A stretch of 64,000 bases of DNA, taken from positions 434,001-498,000 of the forward strand of contig CP060769.1 in NCBI GenBank assembly GCA_023205875.1, read 5' to 3'. A program made the translations under genes and the position numbers. The notes beneath the pieces are model-generated. The model had not been told where the DNA came from, ran no database searches, and saw only the letters and a program-made list of their open reading frames with translations. The first letter of the stretch is position 1. Each line of letters opens with the position of its first letter. Positions 50,688 through 60,242 of the stretch are shown piece by piece. Origin of the DNA: Chloropicon primus (taxonomy: Eukaryota; Chlorophyta; Chloropicophyceae; Chloropicales; Chloropicaceae).

Positions 50688-53600
50688 ATGGCTTCGTCAC
50701 CTGGCAGCAGCCATGGGGGTACGATATCAGCCGAGGGCGTGGTGGACGTCCTGACCCAGTCGATGTCTCAGGATGGTGTGGCAAGGGACAGGGCGTTACG
50801 AGCTCTGGAGCACTGGCAGAGGGACCACTGCCGTGGCATCCTCCCCGCGTTGTTGGAAATCATTCAGTCCAAGGCGCTCAAGGCTGTGGACCCCATGGGT
50901 CTGAGGCTGTACGCGGCCGTCATGGCGAAGAACCTCGTGGGTTGCGCCTGGGATCGGTCCTCCTCGAGCTCCTTCGGGAGGACTTTTGCGGAGAAGAGGG
51001 AGTGGAATGGGATAGATAACGCGGAGAAGAATGCTTTGAAGGAGGGCCTGCTCTGCATGCTTTTCGCGGAGAAGGACGCGAGGGTGAGGGAGCAGCTCGT
51101 CGTTCTGGTCGCTACGGTGGCTCGGTACGAGCTCCCGGGTGGGTGGCCGTCTCTCCTCGGGGAGCTGATGGACGCGGCGAACCACCAGGACCTGTTCTTG
51201 GAGGAGAGGAACGTCGCGCTGCGGGCGCTGAAGAAGGTTCTCGCCGGGCTCAAGGGGAAGAAGGCCTTGCTGTCTGTGACCAGTGCGGAATTGCTTCGAG
51301 ATCGAGCCAAGCTCCAGAACTTTGCGCGAACTGGGGCCTTGGAGATGCAATCGCTGCAGTCTTCCATCAAAGCCGTCGCGGTTGCCCTGCATCAGCTTTG
51401 GAAGAGGGGGTCCAGCGTGCTGGGAAGTGGGGACCAAGGTTGGGATTGCGCCGGTCTCGTCGCGAACGCCAGTCTCTCCTGCATGAGGCAGGTCATCCTC
51501 GTCCTCGAGTCCTTTGACGGCGTTTCGGACACCATGAGCACTTTCTTTGCAGAGGCGGCTCAGCAGGCCGAAGACTTGAGGAACGTGTACATCGAGCCCC
51601 CCGCTGGGACTCCGGCGAGCCAGGACGTCGATCGTTGGCGGGAGATGGCAAACAAGTCGTTCGTCGTCATCAACAAGTGCTGCATCGCTGCGGTGGATAA
51701 GCATGCGAGGGAGTTCGCACCGTTGATGATCCCGTTCATGCGAATTTACATCGAGTCCATCATGGCCCTGGATCACGGCATGCTCCAAGTCCTGAGCCAG
51801 AAGAGGCTTGTGCTGATGACGAGGTTCCTTGCCAAGGTTTTCCATAACCCTACTTACAAGAGAAGCCCGGGTCTGCTGCAGAGGCAGATGACGGACGCTG
51901 GCGACGAGGCCCACCTGAAGATCATCGAGGGAATGCAAGTGGCCCTCAGATACATCGGGGAGTTCTGGGAGAGCCCCGTCTTCTCTCAGTTTGTTGAGGC
52001 CTTGATCACTCGATTTCTGGTCCTGACGGACGAGGAGCTCCAGGAGTGGGAGTCGGACCCCGAGAACTTTTTCTTGGTGAGCAACTTGGATCTGGACATC
52101 GAGTCTGAGGTGAGGAGGTGCTGCGCGGAGGCTTTGCTTCTGTTTTTGATGGAAAGAAACACGGAAGCAACCTCGAGGGTCGTGATGACTCTGGCTTCCC
52201 AGTCGCTGAACCCGGAGGCATCCTTCGGTTGGCAGCCAAGGCTTGTGGAAGGCTGCTTGCACGCGATCGATGCGACGGCCTTGCTGATACCCACGGGCAC
52301 CTTAAATTACGACGCCTTCTTCTGCAGTGACGCGATGAGGTTCCTGGAGATGCCATCGAGCGATGTGGTGACCCGCACTCTGCAAGGGAGGGTTCTCCAC
52401 ATGCTTGTGACCATGTCTGCAGAATTATCTGCAGAGAGCTACGAGAAGGCCTTGGAGGCTGCCCTCAAGTTCCTTCAGTCCCCCGACATCGTGCTTGCCC
52501 TGAACAGCGTGACGCTCCTGCACAAGCTCTGCGTCGCGGACATCATAGGAAGGGGTCCGTACGCCAAGGTGCACTCCAGGCTGCTGAAGGCCCACGTGAC
52601 CGAAATGCTGAGCTCCTCCTTCCTCCTGGCTCACAAGCTGAACGAGGGGGAGAACTTGCAGGCGGTGTTGAGGCTCATCGCGATCGAGGTGGAAGCTCTG
52701 GTGAACCACGGCAACCTCTTTGACGCCTCTGGGGAAGCCGAAGCGGAGCGTGCTAAGACCATGGAGCTGATCCAGTTTCTGGCGGTGCAGATGCCCCAGG
52801 TGTGGCAGAGGATACTGAATCAGGGGGGAGGGGAGAGCGGGTACGGGGCGGCCTGCCAGTCCTCCCTGATCAACATCTTGCTGCTCCTCATCGAGAAAGT
52901 TGGGGAGATTTGTCTAGCGGTGAACCCACTCCGGGAGGTCGTCTTCGAGCTGATAGGATTTTGCGTGAACATTGGTGCGCCTCACTCGGAGTACCTCCTG
53001 GAGGACGGCCTCAAGCTCTGGCGCACAGTCATGCTGTACGGGAGCTGGCAGTCCATAGGTCAGCCCGTCCAGAGCTCGGTTGGAGACCTCTTTTGCATCC
53101 TGCAATCCGGCAGGGAGAACCACGAGGCCCTTTGCGTCCTCAAGTTGTACGTTGTTCTCTGCGGCCCACAAGTTCTTGCGGACCGCTCCCAGTTGCTGAA
53201 AGCGCTCATGGACCACTGCCTCAGCGCCGAGGGCACCGTGAAGGAGGTCTACACCGCGCTAGACTTCCTTTACACCCTGGCTCTAGTCGACCTGCAGCTG
53301 GCGTTCCACGTGTCCCAGCAGGGCATGGCGTACCTCCTTCAGAAGCTGAAGAACCAGGAGCTCGTTCGGGCCGTCCTGGAGCCCCTTCTGTCCCTCCTCG
53401 CGCTCTTTGCCCTCAGGAACGAGAGCCTCTTGAGCGGCCTGGCGTTCGGCATCGTGGACGAGATGACGAAAATTTTGCTGACCTACAAGGGCATCCGGAG
53501 CATCCACGAGTTCCTCAACACGACCGGCGCGAGGGGCTCCGGGTTCATGAAGAGGAAGGTCGCGTTCGTCCTCCTAGCTTTCGTGGCCAAGTACTTTCCC

Positions 53601-53918
53601 GACTTGGGGAGGAGGCACAAGAGGGACATCCTCGAGTTTGGCCTCTCCCAGGCCCAGGAGGAGGACAAGCGGCCGCTCTCTGTGGCCGCCTTTCTCAACG
53701 TGAAGGGCAGCCTCACCCAAGTCTCCGACGCGGAGGTGTGGCGGGGGAGCGAGTACTTCAACAAGGCCAAGGCCGTGTACGAGACCGACCCCATCTTCGC
53801 CTTGAGCCTCAGGGACCTCTTGCACCGCACCGCGGAGGCCCTGGTCTCCGAGGAGGACGGCGGGAACGGCGTGGACGCCTTGCTGGGCAGCCTGAACGGC
53901 TTGAACATGTCCCAGTAA
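50688..53918 (+). CDS. Importin-beta family karyopherin, importin-11/Kap120 type
   Basis: A single-exon 1076-residue protein, all helical. An importin N-terminal domain is visible at about residues 20-100, with A-x-x-A-L-E-H-W near the start and L-R-L-Y-A-A-V-M-A-K-N-L-V after it. The block W-x-x-I, E-K-x-x-L-K-E-G-L-L, V-R-E-Q-L-V-V-L-V-A-T-V-A-R-Y-E-L-P-G-G-W-P-S-L-L-G-E-L is the importin-11 form of HEAT repeats 3-5. A family-typical helical stretch near 330-400 is followed by the W-E-S-D-P-E-N-F region, shared by importin-9 and -11 type receptors. Such receptors carry ubiquitin-conjugating enzymes and ribosomal proteins into the nucleus under RanGTP control. The exact cargo is unknown, and importin-9 is the main alternative. 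Confidence 0.85.
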   Translation: MASSPGSSHGGTISAEGVVDVLTQSMSQDGVARDRALRALEHWQRDHCRGILPALLEIIQSKALKAVDPMGLRLYAAVMAKNLVGCAWDRSSSSSFGRTFAEKREWNGIDNAEKNALKEGLLCMLFAEKDARVREQLVVLVATVARYELPGGWPSLLGELMDAANHQDLFLEERNVALRALKKVLAGLKGKKALLSVTSAELLRDRAKLQNFARTGALEMQSLQSSIKAVAVALHQLWKRGSSVLGSGDQGWDCAGLVANASLSCMRQVILVLESFDGVSDTMSTFFAEAAQQAEDLRNVYIEPPAGTPASQDVDRWREMANKSFVVINKCCIAAVDKHAREFAPLMIPFMRIYIESIMALDHGMLQVLSQKRLVLMTRFLAKVFHNPTYKRSPGLLQRQMTDAGDEAHLKIIEGMQVALRYIGEFWESPVFSQFVEALITRFLVLTDEELQEWESDPENFFLVSNLDLDIESEVRRCCAEALLLFLMERNTEATSRVVMTLASQSLNPEASFGWQPRLVEGCLHAIDATALLIPTGTLNYDAFFCSDAMRFLEMPSSDVVTRTLQGRVLHMLVTMSAELSAESYEKALEAALKFLQSPDIVLALNSVTLLHKLCVADIIGRGPYAKVHSRLLKAHVTEMLSSSFLLAHKLNEGENLQAVLRLIAIEVEALVNHGNLFDASGEAEAERAKTMELIQFLAVQMPQVWQRILNQGGGESGYGAACQSSLINILLLLIEKVGEICLAVNPLREVVFELIGFCVNIGAPHSEYLLEDGLKLWRTVMLYGSWQSIGQPVQSSVGDLFCILQSGRENHEALCVLKLYVVLCGPQVLADRSQLLKALMDHCLSAEGTVKEVYTALDFLYTLALVDLQLAFHVSQQGMAYLLQKLKNQELVRAVLEPLLSLLALFALRNESLLSGLAFGIVDEMTKILLTYKGIRSIHEFLNTTGARGSGFMKRKVAFVLLAFVAKYFPDLGRRHKRDILEFGLSQAQEEDKRPLSVAAFLNVKGSLTQVSDAEVWRGSEYFNKAKAVYETDPIFALSLRDLLHRTAEALVSEEDGGNGVDALLGSLNGLNMSQ

Positions 53919-54387
53919 AGAGAGAAGAGAGAGAGAGAGAGAGAGAGGGACTAAAGGGGCAGGTAGGGTGGATGAGAAAGAATATTGTTGTACCAATAGT
54001 AGTAGTACATTGTCTTGTCTCTTCTCTTTGTTGGCTTGGTCAAATCGTTCCCGTTCCTCCCCCCTTCTCCACCCCCAAACTAAAGGTCTTAATTGGTTGT
54101 AAGACGTTACAAAATTCTTCCCCCTCATTCGAGCCGTTTCAAAAAAGCAAAAAAAAAGCTCATAACCGACAGAACAGAAAGCAAAAGAACCCTCGTCGCC
54201 ACGCGTGAGCGACGGACGTTACGACCGTTACGTTACGACGACCAAAACCCGACGGGCGCCGCGGCGCACGAGTCGAGTGAGATTCTTACCCGAGCAAGCG
54301 GCCGGTCGGTTCGGTTCGGTTCGTTTTTGCTTGCGAAGAGAAAGAGAGACAGAGAGAGAGAGAGAGAGGTGAAGAGGTGAAGGTGAG
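53919..54387. other. Spacer upstream of the coiled-coil gene
   Basis: No gene is seen. It contains a GA tract (53920-53950), CGTTACG boxes (54216-54240), GGTTC pentamers (54303-54323) and a second GA tract (54345-54370). Confidence 0.55.
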
Positions 54388-55731
54388 ATGTCGAGCAGCG
54401 GGAGTGCGAACCGCGAGTCGAACCAGGCGCTTCTGTTCCGCCTTTCGACGGCTCTGAAGAAGGTGGACCGCCTCAAGTCAGCGCAAGCGAACGTGCTGAA
54501 CAGGATGGAGCTGGCGAGGAAGATCACGCCGGGAAGGGTGGGCGAGAACGTCTTCTCCCCTTTGGACATCAAAGCGAAGGCGACGAGAGGGAGCAGAGGA
54601 CCCGCCGTGCGCCTCCGCTCGCCTCTGCAGGCTCGAGACTTGAACGCACCACCTCCCGTGGTTCCTCCCCCTCCGGCGCCCATCGTGTCGTCGTCCCCTG
54701 TGGACAAGCCCAAGGCCGAGGAAGCTGTGGCAGAGGAAGCTGAGGAGTACCACCCCCTGAGCTCCCTGAGGAAGCGAAGGTACCGCAAGTCGGTGTCCTT
54801 GCCCTCTGCCCTGACCCTGTCCATCCCGGACTCGCCGGTGAGGCCCGGCCTGACCTTCAAGAGGGCGTTGAAGACGCCCGTGAAGCGCAAGGGGACCGAC
54901 TTCATCTCCCCTGGCAAGGAGTTTGAGGTGGCCGAGGAGAGGGACAGGAGGCGGGACGAGGAGGCGAAGAGGGACGAGCAGGAGGAGGAGACGCTCCAGT
55001 CCCTCACCTCGTTGTTCGTCACCCCTTCTCCGCCCCCAGTGAAGGAGGACGTGGGCATCGTGCTGAGGAGCATCGCCAAGGAGGGCGAAGCGGCAGCGGC
55101 GGGGGGTGGGGAGGCGGTGGTGATCCGCAACCTGCAAAGGGCCCTGAAAAGGGAAGCAAAGTCGAAGAGCGCCGCGATCAAGGCCGTTGAGAAGATGCAC
55201 GAGAAGATCACCGAGATGCACGGGCACGTCGAGGTCGCTTTCAAGATGAAGAAAGTGGCGGAGAACAAGCTGGCCGACGTCGTGGCGGACCATCAGGCCA
55301 AGGAGCTCGAAAGCCTGAGGAAAGTCAAGGACTTGCAGCAGACCATCCAGGCCATGGAGAAGGGGCATCAGATCCAAAAGGCCCAGTCGGACAAGAAGGT
55401 GCTGAAATTGAAGAAGAAGCTCGTCGAGTCGCAGAGGGACATCTCGAGCCTGGAGACTCACTTGCACAAGTACGAGCGGCAAATCAATTCCCTCCAGGCC
55501 CAGATCGAGCTCCTCAGGAGGAGCATGTTGAAGTCGACAAACCTGCACAGGTATGCGGCATTGAGTCCGGCGAAGATGAGGGTGCTTGAAAGGATCAGCG
55601 CCAGCGCCTGCGGGACACCTTCGGACGCGAGCAGTAACCTTGGCACGTGCGGTATCGCAAGCGCCATCTCTCTGCCATCGGTGGACTACACTCCGTCCAT
55701 CCTAGATGCCCTCAACATCGAAATGTTCTAA
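54388..55731 (+). CDS. Unrecognised coiled-coil protein with many S/T-P sites
   Basis: A single-exon 447-residue protein. The N-terminal half is basic, Pro-rich and disordered, with repeated S-P and T-P dipeptides (F-S-P-L, R-S-P-L-Q, D-S-P-V-R, K-T-P-V-K-R-K, I-S-P-G-K) that are candidate cyclin-dependent-kinase sites. Residues ~240-390 form a long coiled coil (about 150 residues) rich in Lys/Glu with heptad Leu. A short S-P-A-K tail and a hydrophobic end follow. The layout (phospho-regulated basic arm plus coiled coil) recalls mitotic, kinetochore or centrosomal factors, but no family signature is seen and the function is not assigned. Confidence 0.75.
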   Translation: MSSSGSANRESNQALLFRLSTALKKVDRLKSAQANVLNRMELARKITPGRVGENVFSPLDIKAKATRGSRGPAVRLRSPLQARDLNAPPPVVPPPPAPIVSSSPVDKPKAEEAVAEEAEEYHPLSSLRKRRYRKSVSLPSALTLSIPDSPVRPGLTFKRALKTPVKRKGTDFISPGKEFEVAEERDRRRDEEAKRDEQEEETLQSLTSLFVTPSPPPVKEDVGIVLRSIAKEGEAAAAGGGEAVVIRNLQRALKREAKSKSAAIKAVEKMHEKITEMHGHVEVAFKMKKVAENKLADVVADHQAKELESLRKVKDLQQTIQAMEKGHQIQKAQSDKKVLKLKKKLVESQRDISSLETHLHKYERQINSLQAQIELLRRSMLKSTNLHRYAALSPAKMRVLERISASACGTPSDASSNLGTCGIASAISLPSVDYTPSILDALNIEMF

Positions 55732-55884
55732 CACCAAACGGAGCAAAAACTCTACTATTCTTTTTTGTTTGAAAATTGAAATTGTTTTCTCGCTTTGGTG
55801 TTTCTTGCGCGGCCGGGTCTCTCCTCCCCCCCCCTCACCTCACCACCGCCCTTCTCATCTCCTCCTCCATCACATCGTATGAAG

Positions 55885-55908
55885 TGAGGGATCTTTCGAA
55901 AGAGGAGG
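55885..55908 (+). promoter_or_regulatory. Recurrent leader motif, ILR1-like copy
   Basis: The core GTGAGGGATCTTTCGAAAGA is followed by GGAGG. Confidence 0.55.
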
Positions 55909-55915
55909 GAGGGAA

Positions 55916-55980
55916 CCACCCATCCATCCATCCATCCATCCACCCATCCATCCATCCACCCATCCATCCATCCATTCCAT
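55916..55980. repeat. CCAT tetranucleotide tract
   Basis: An imperfect run of CCAT/CCAC units with two CCAC interruptions. Confidence 0.95.
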
Positions 55981-56108
55981 CACTTCTTCTCTTGCTCAGA
56001 GCAAGTTGCCTCTCCCCTCCGACGACATCCACTCCTCTGCTGCTGCTCCATCGTCACAATCAATCAGGATCGCGTCGAGTGGAGGGGCAGAGCACGACAA
56101 CGACGACG

Positions 56109-57574
56109 ATGACGGCGACGAGGATGGCGATGACGGTGGCTACGTCCTTGTGCAGTCTCGCCCTGGTTCTCCTGGCAACCGCAACGTCGGCGTCCGCGCT
56201 CAAGGTGGACTCCACTTTGCTGGAGAAGGCCAAGGAGGACCACGTGTGGTTGCTGTCCATTCGTCGTGAGCTTCACACCAAGCCAGAGCTGATGTACAAG
56301 GAGTACGAGACCTCGAAGGTGATTCAGCGGGAGTTGGAGAGCATCGGTATCCCCTTCGTCGCTGGCATCGGCGGGACGGGCGTCGTGGCGACGCTTGGGT
56401 CAGGAGAGGGTCCAGTGATTGGACTTCGGGCGGATATGGATGCCCTGCCTTTGGATGAGGAGAGCAGCGTGGAGTTCAAGAGCGAGAACGAGGGAAGGAT
56501 GCACGCATGTGGGCACGACATTCACGTCACCATGCTGCTGGGGGCCGCCAGGCTCCTCAAGAGGATGGAGAAGCAGGGGGAACTCGGTCGAGGTGAGTCA
56601 TCATCAATCAGCAACAACAACATCATCAACATATCACACAAAAAGACACAAAATCATTCTTTATTGGTGTCCCATGCCTCTTGCCACGTACCGTGCTAAT
56701 GCTGACCGGTCTTGCTGGCTCTTGCCTTGGGTGTTGATGGATTGGTGCAGGGACGATCAAGTTGTGCTTCCAGCCCGCGGAAGAAGGAGGAGCTGGGGCC
56801 TTGCACATGAGGAAGTACCTTGACGAGGCGGGTGTTCAGTTGAAGTCGATGTTTGGGTTTCATGTTTGGCCCAACTTGGCGACGGGCAAGGTCGCCACGA
56901 GGAGGGGCACCATTATGGCAAGTGCGGCCTTCTTCAAGTGCTTTTTCAAGGGGAAGGGAACGCATGGCGCGATGCCGCACTTGGGTACAGATCCGGTTGT
57001 CGCGGCCTCTGCGGCGATCCAAGCGCTCCAGACTCTCGTCTCGAGAACGAGCTCTCCGTTTGATTCGAGCGTTGTGTCTGTCACTCAGTTCAAGGCGGGC
57101 GAGGCTTTGAACGTCATCCCGGACAAGACAATGATCGGAGGAACGGTGAGGGCAATGACCGAGGAGACCATGAGGAATCTGATCGAGAGAGCCACGATGA
57201 TTATGGAGAGCATCGGCAAGGCTCACGGATGCGAAGTTGTTGTGGACTTCATGGAAAAGGATCACCCCGTCACTCCCCCTGTGGTGAACAGCAAGGCTTC
57301 CCACGAGCTCGTGAGCTCGGTGGGTAAGGCTCTGCTGGGGGAAGACAGCGTGATTGAGACAGAGCCGAGCATGGCCGCTGAGGACTTTTCCTACTACACA
57401 CAGAACAATGACGGTGCTTTCACGTTCCTGGGGATTCAAGGCGGCGCAGACGGGACTTTCCCTTTGCACCATCCCAAGTTCACTGCGGACGAGAACGTGC
57501 TCCCGATTGGGGTAGCCTTTCACACTGCTCTGGCCTTGTCAAGCCTAGGAGAAAACACAAAAAGTGAATTGTAA
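56109..57574 (+). CDS. IAA-amino acid hydrolase ILR1/IAR3-like (M20 amidohydrolase)
   Basis: Exon 1 (56109-56592) and exon 2 (56751-57574), with a 158-nt intron splitting a Gly codon, give 435 residues. A signal peptide (about 1-30, ending T-S-A-S-A) and a C-terminal KSEL indicate an ER-retained lumenal enzyme, as in plant ILR1-like proteins. M20D landmarks are R-R-E-L-H-T-K-P-E-L, G-L-R-A-D-M-D-A-L-P, M-H-A-C-G-H-D-I-H (metal ligands), F-Q-P-A-E-E-G-G-A-G (general base Glu), and G-x-x-x-G-T-V-R-A near the dimerisation domain. Plant members release auxin or other hormones from amino-acid conjugates. The algal substrate could instead be another N-acyl amino acid. A second in-frame ATG at 56124 is possible. 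Confidence 0.94.
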
Positions 57575-57593
57575 GCTGTATAATTACACAATT

Positions 57594-59801
57594 TTAAGCG
57601 AGTTCCAGGTGAACCTTGAGGATTTTCGTCTTCTTCAGGAACTTGCACTTTAGGGGCACATTTGTTTTCAAGTTGACATCCAGTTCAAGAAAATACTTTC
57701 CTTCCACGTCGCATATCACCTTGTTCTTGCTCAGCTGCAGATCAATCTCCTTCTGGTATTCAACAGATGGCAGTTTCACTTCGAGTTTTAGCCGCTTGCC
57801 TCCTTTAGAGCGCTCCGCTGTTTCCATGGTGTACTCGGGCTCAGGCACTGCGGGGGCGCTCGAGGTGGTCTGCTCCTCCTCCTGCTCCTCCTCCTTCTCC
57901 TCCTTCTTCTCCTCCTCCTTCGTCTCCTCCTTCGTCTCCTCCTTCGTCTCCTCCTTCGTCTCCTCCTCTGTATTGCTCAATCCTACTTCAAGGTGCGTCC
58001 CCGCACTACCCTCGCTAGTCGATGGACCTTCATCTTCTTCTTGCACCGCGTTTTCAGTCTGTTCCTTCCTTGCTTGAGCCCCCCCCTCGTCGACCTCAGC
58101 AGTTGCGGCAGAGGCATCACTGCCGGCTGCATCTGATTCCTTGGCCACCACCGTCCCTTTCGTGGTGTGGTCCTTGACGCTGTCCCTCTTGTACAAAAGC
58201 ATGTAGACGTTCTGAGAGAGCACAGTCCTCGTGCTCACTGGGGTGATGGAGCTGTCGTCGCACTTGTACCACTGGTCCCCTCGTTTCACGAAAGAAATAT
58301 AGTGCCCAGCCGATGAGAAGGGCGAGATGTGAACGATGACTGCATACAGAGAGTACTCCAAGTCTTCCGTATCCACCGCATCCTCTGCCATGTACGGCTC
58401 AAGATCAAGGCTTTCAGGGAAGGAGACTTGCGTGTTGATCTTCCCGAACCCATAGTACGAAAATCGCTTCAACGCGATCATGAGAACGTTTGGGCAAACC
58501 TCAAGCACGCTCCTCACCCTCGCGTCTCGTTTTTGCTTGCACGTGTCGCACTTGTACTGGTTCTCGCCACACAGCTCCTCCTCCTCTGTAAAGGCTTCCA
58601 GGGCCCCCTCCAGGGTCCTGATGCCGCGTGAGATCTGGAGCTCCAGCGTCAGGAATCCCTGGAAGGTCTTGGACACAAACCCGCAGTCGCACTCCACTTC
58701 CCCTCTGGTGTACCCCCCGAAAATTTGCCAGATCAAGGACGTCTCCTCGCTCCTCTCGTCGAGCTTCTTCTTTCCCTCGCTCGCAGCTGCCTCTTTGGCC
58801 ATGAGCGTCTGGATGGAATCGAGCCACTCCACCATGAAATCGTGGGCATCTTCCTGATCACCAAAGGTAAAGTGGCTTCCGATCTCCTCGATGTTTAGCA
58901 AGAATGAACGCGGCGAAAACACTTTCTTGTCACACCCGTAGTAGGACTGAACCAAGTCCTCCGTCTCGCAAAGTGGGCACCAGTCCCCCGCTTTGCTGCA
59001 CTCGCCAGAGTCGTTGTGGCTGAGACCCTGCAAGAAAAAGTTGGCAAAGGGCTCAATGTGCAAGAGGCACTGCGTGACTGAATTCGCGAAGCACGAATTC
59101 CCAACGTTCCTCAGGCCCACTGGAGAGGAAAGGCAGGCAAAGGAGTCCTCCCCAATCTCCTCGATGACCACGTCGTCGTTCTCGGTGTCGCTCGTGCTCC
59201 CCTCAACACCCTCGTAAAGGTCCTTGAACTTGGCAAATGGGAACAGAACTTTCTTTGGCTTTGCCAAGATATTGTCATCCCCCGCCGAGCTCGTTGACGC
59301 GTCCCCGTTGGCCACCGCGGAGGCGGATGAGCTCCTCCTCCTCAGCGGAGACGATCTCGCAGGGGAAGAACCGGCCGAGCTCACCCTGCAGATGTTCTTG
59401 TGGCCACCCTGCCAGTCAGCTCTCTGGCACTCTGTCGTGCAGTACCTCACAGCCTTGCAACGCGCGCACCTCCTCGTCGCCTTGGCGTTGCAATCGGGCC
59501 TGCTACACACATACTCGATCCGCCCGCTGCTCTCCAAGCCTGTGGAAGTCGAGCTCACGTTCCCACCCGGCTGGCTTCTAATGAGCTCGCCCTTGGCTCT
59601 CATCCCCATGGCTCTCCTCTTCGTAGTCCTCCGAACCCTTCTGTTCGTCCCAACTCTCCGCGTCCCCGTCCTCTTGGTTCCGAAGGTCCTGTTCAACAGC
59701 ACTAAAGCCACAACAAGAGACGACACGAGGCAGGACAAAAGCAATACAGGCAAAATAAAGCTCTCGCGACCTTTTGCCTTGTCCACAAGTATACTTATCA
59801 T
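57594..59801 (-). CDS. MYND-USP deubiquitinase (UBP15-19-like) with a C-terminal PIH1 CS-like domain
   Basis: A single-exon 735-residue protein. The N-terminus has a membrane helix (about 15-36), then a MYND zinc finger (C-x4-C, C-x2-C, C-x3-C, H-x3-C, about 95-135). The USP domain starts at G-L-R-N-V-G-N-S-C-F-A-N-S with the catalytic Cys, has zinc-finger cysteines (C-D-C-G, C-D-T-C), and ends in the His box S-A-G-H-Y-I-S-F with W-Y-K-C-D-D. This arrangement matches plant UBP15-19. An acidic linker with four E-E-T-K repeats follows. The last ~70 residues (L-K-L-E-V-K-L-P-S-V, G-K-Y-F-L-E-L, C-K-F-L-K-K-T-K-I-L-K-V) resemble the CS-like domain of PIH1 proteins that work with Hsp90/R2TP. Catalytic residues look intact. 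Its stop is 19 bp from the ILR1-like stop. Confidence 0.88.
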   Translation of the reverse strand: MISILVDKAKGRESFILPVLLLSCLVSSLVVALVLLNRTFGTKRTGTRRVGTNRRVRRTTKRRAMGMRAKGELIRSQPGGNVSSTSTGLESSGRIEYVCSRPDCNAKATRRCARCKAVRYCTTECQRADWQGGHKNICRVSSAGSSPARSSPLRRRSSSASAVANGDASTSSAGDDNILAKPKKVLFPFAKFKDLYEGVEGSTSDTENDDVVIEEIGEDSFACLSSPVGLRNVGNSCFANSVTQCLLHIEPFANFFLQGLSHNDSGECSKAGDWCPLCETEDLVQSYYGCDKKVFSPRSFLLNIEEIGSHFTFGDQEDAHDFMVEWLDSIQTLMAKEAAASEGKKKLDERSEETSLIWQIFGGYTRGEVECDCGFVSKTFQGFLTLELQISRGIRTLEGALEAFTEEEELCGENQYKCDTCKQKRDARVRSVLEVCPNVLMIALKRFSYYGFGKINTQVSFPESLDLEPYMAEDAVDTEDLEYSLYAVIVHISPFSSAGHYISFVKRGDQWYKCDDSSITPVSTRTVLSQNVYMLLYKRDSVKDHTTKGTVVAKESDAAGSDASAATAEVDEGGAQARKEQTENAVQEEDEGPSTSEGSAGTHLEVGLSNTEEETKEETKEETKEETKEEEKKEEKEEEQEEEQTTSSAPAVPEPEYTMETAERSKGGKRLKLEVKLPSVEYQKEIDLQLSKNKVICDVEGKYFLELDVNLKTNVPLKCKFLKKTKILKVHLELA

Positions 59802-60033
59802 ACCATATGTGGTGAATATTGTATGGAACAAAAATATCTCTCTCTGTCTCTCTGTCTTTCTGACAAAAGCACTGGATCACGATCCAGCCAAGCCTCCCTT
59901 CTGCCTCGTCCTCGCCGCTCTCCTCTTCCTCCCTCCTCTCTCTCTCTCTCTGTCTGTCTGTCTCCTTCAAGCAGAAGAGATACGAAACGTTCAGCCTTGT
60001 CAAAATCTCATCCCTCCGTTGTTTCTCTCGACA

Positions 60034-60056
60034 AAAGTATCATTCGAAAGAGGAAG
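60034..60056 (-). promoter_or_regulatory. Recurrent leader motif, USP copy 1
   Basis: The minus-strand core is CTTCCTCTTTCGAATGATAC. Confidence 0.5.
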
Positions 60057-60115
60057 AAACCCTCTCGCCGCAGGTAATGCCAGCACGCCTCGCCTCGCGA
60101 CGACACGCGTCCCAG

Positions 60116-60136
60116 ACTCTTCCGAAAGAGACACCC
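60116..60136 (-). promoter_or_regulatory. Recurrent leader motif, USP copy 2 (weak)
   Basis: The minus-strand core is GGTGTCTCTTTCGGAAGAGT. Confidence 0.4.
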
Positions 60137-60215
60137 TCGATCCACGGTATTGGCACTTCCCTCTTTGACACACTCCCTTTCGTCAAATCCTCATTCCAGC
60201 GTCGTTTCTCACGAG

Positions 60216-60242
60216 AAAACCATCATTCGAAAGAGGACGAGT
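60216..60242 (-). promoter_or_regulatory. Recurrent leader motif, USP copy 3
   Basis: The minus-strand core is CGTCCTCTTTCGAATGATGG. It lies 182 bp from copy 1, within a duplicated block. Confidence 0.5.

Larger units (their letters stand above)
55732..56108. other. Leader region of the ILR1-like gene
   Basis: No separate gene is seen. It holds a motif copy (55885-55908), a CCAT tetramer tract (55916-55980) and an acceptor-like CTTGCTCAG at about 55999, consistent with a leader intron. Confidence 0.6.

Noticed and set aside
50688-53918. Importin-11-like gene as exportin-1/CRM1
   Set aside because: The CRIME-type conserved central region of CRM1 is not seen, while the N-terminal HEAT blocks fit the importin-11/Kap120 group.
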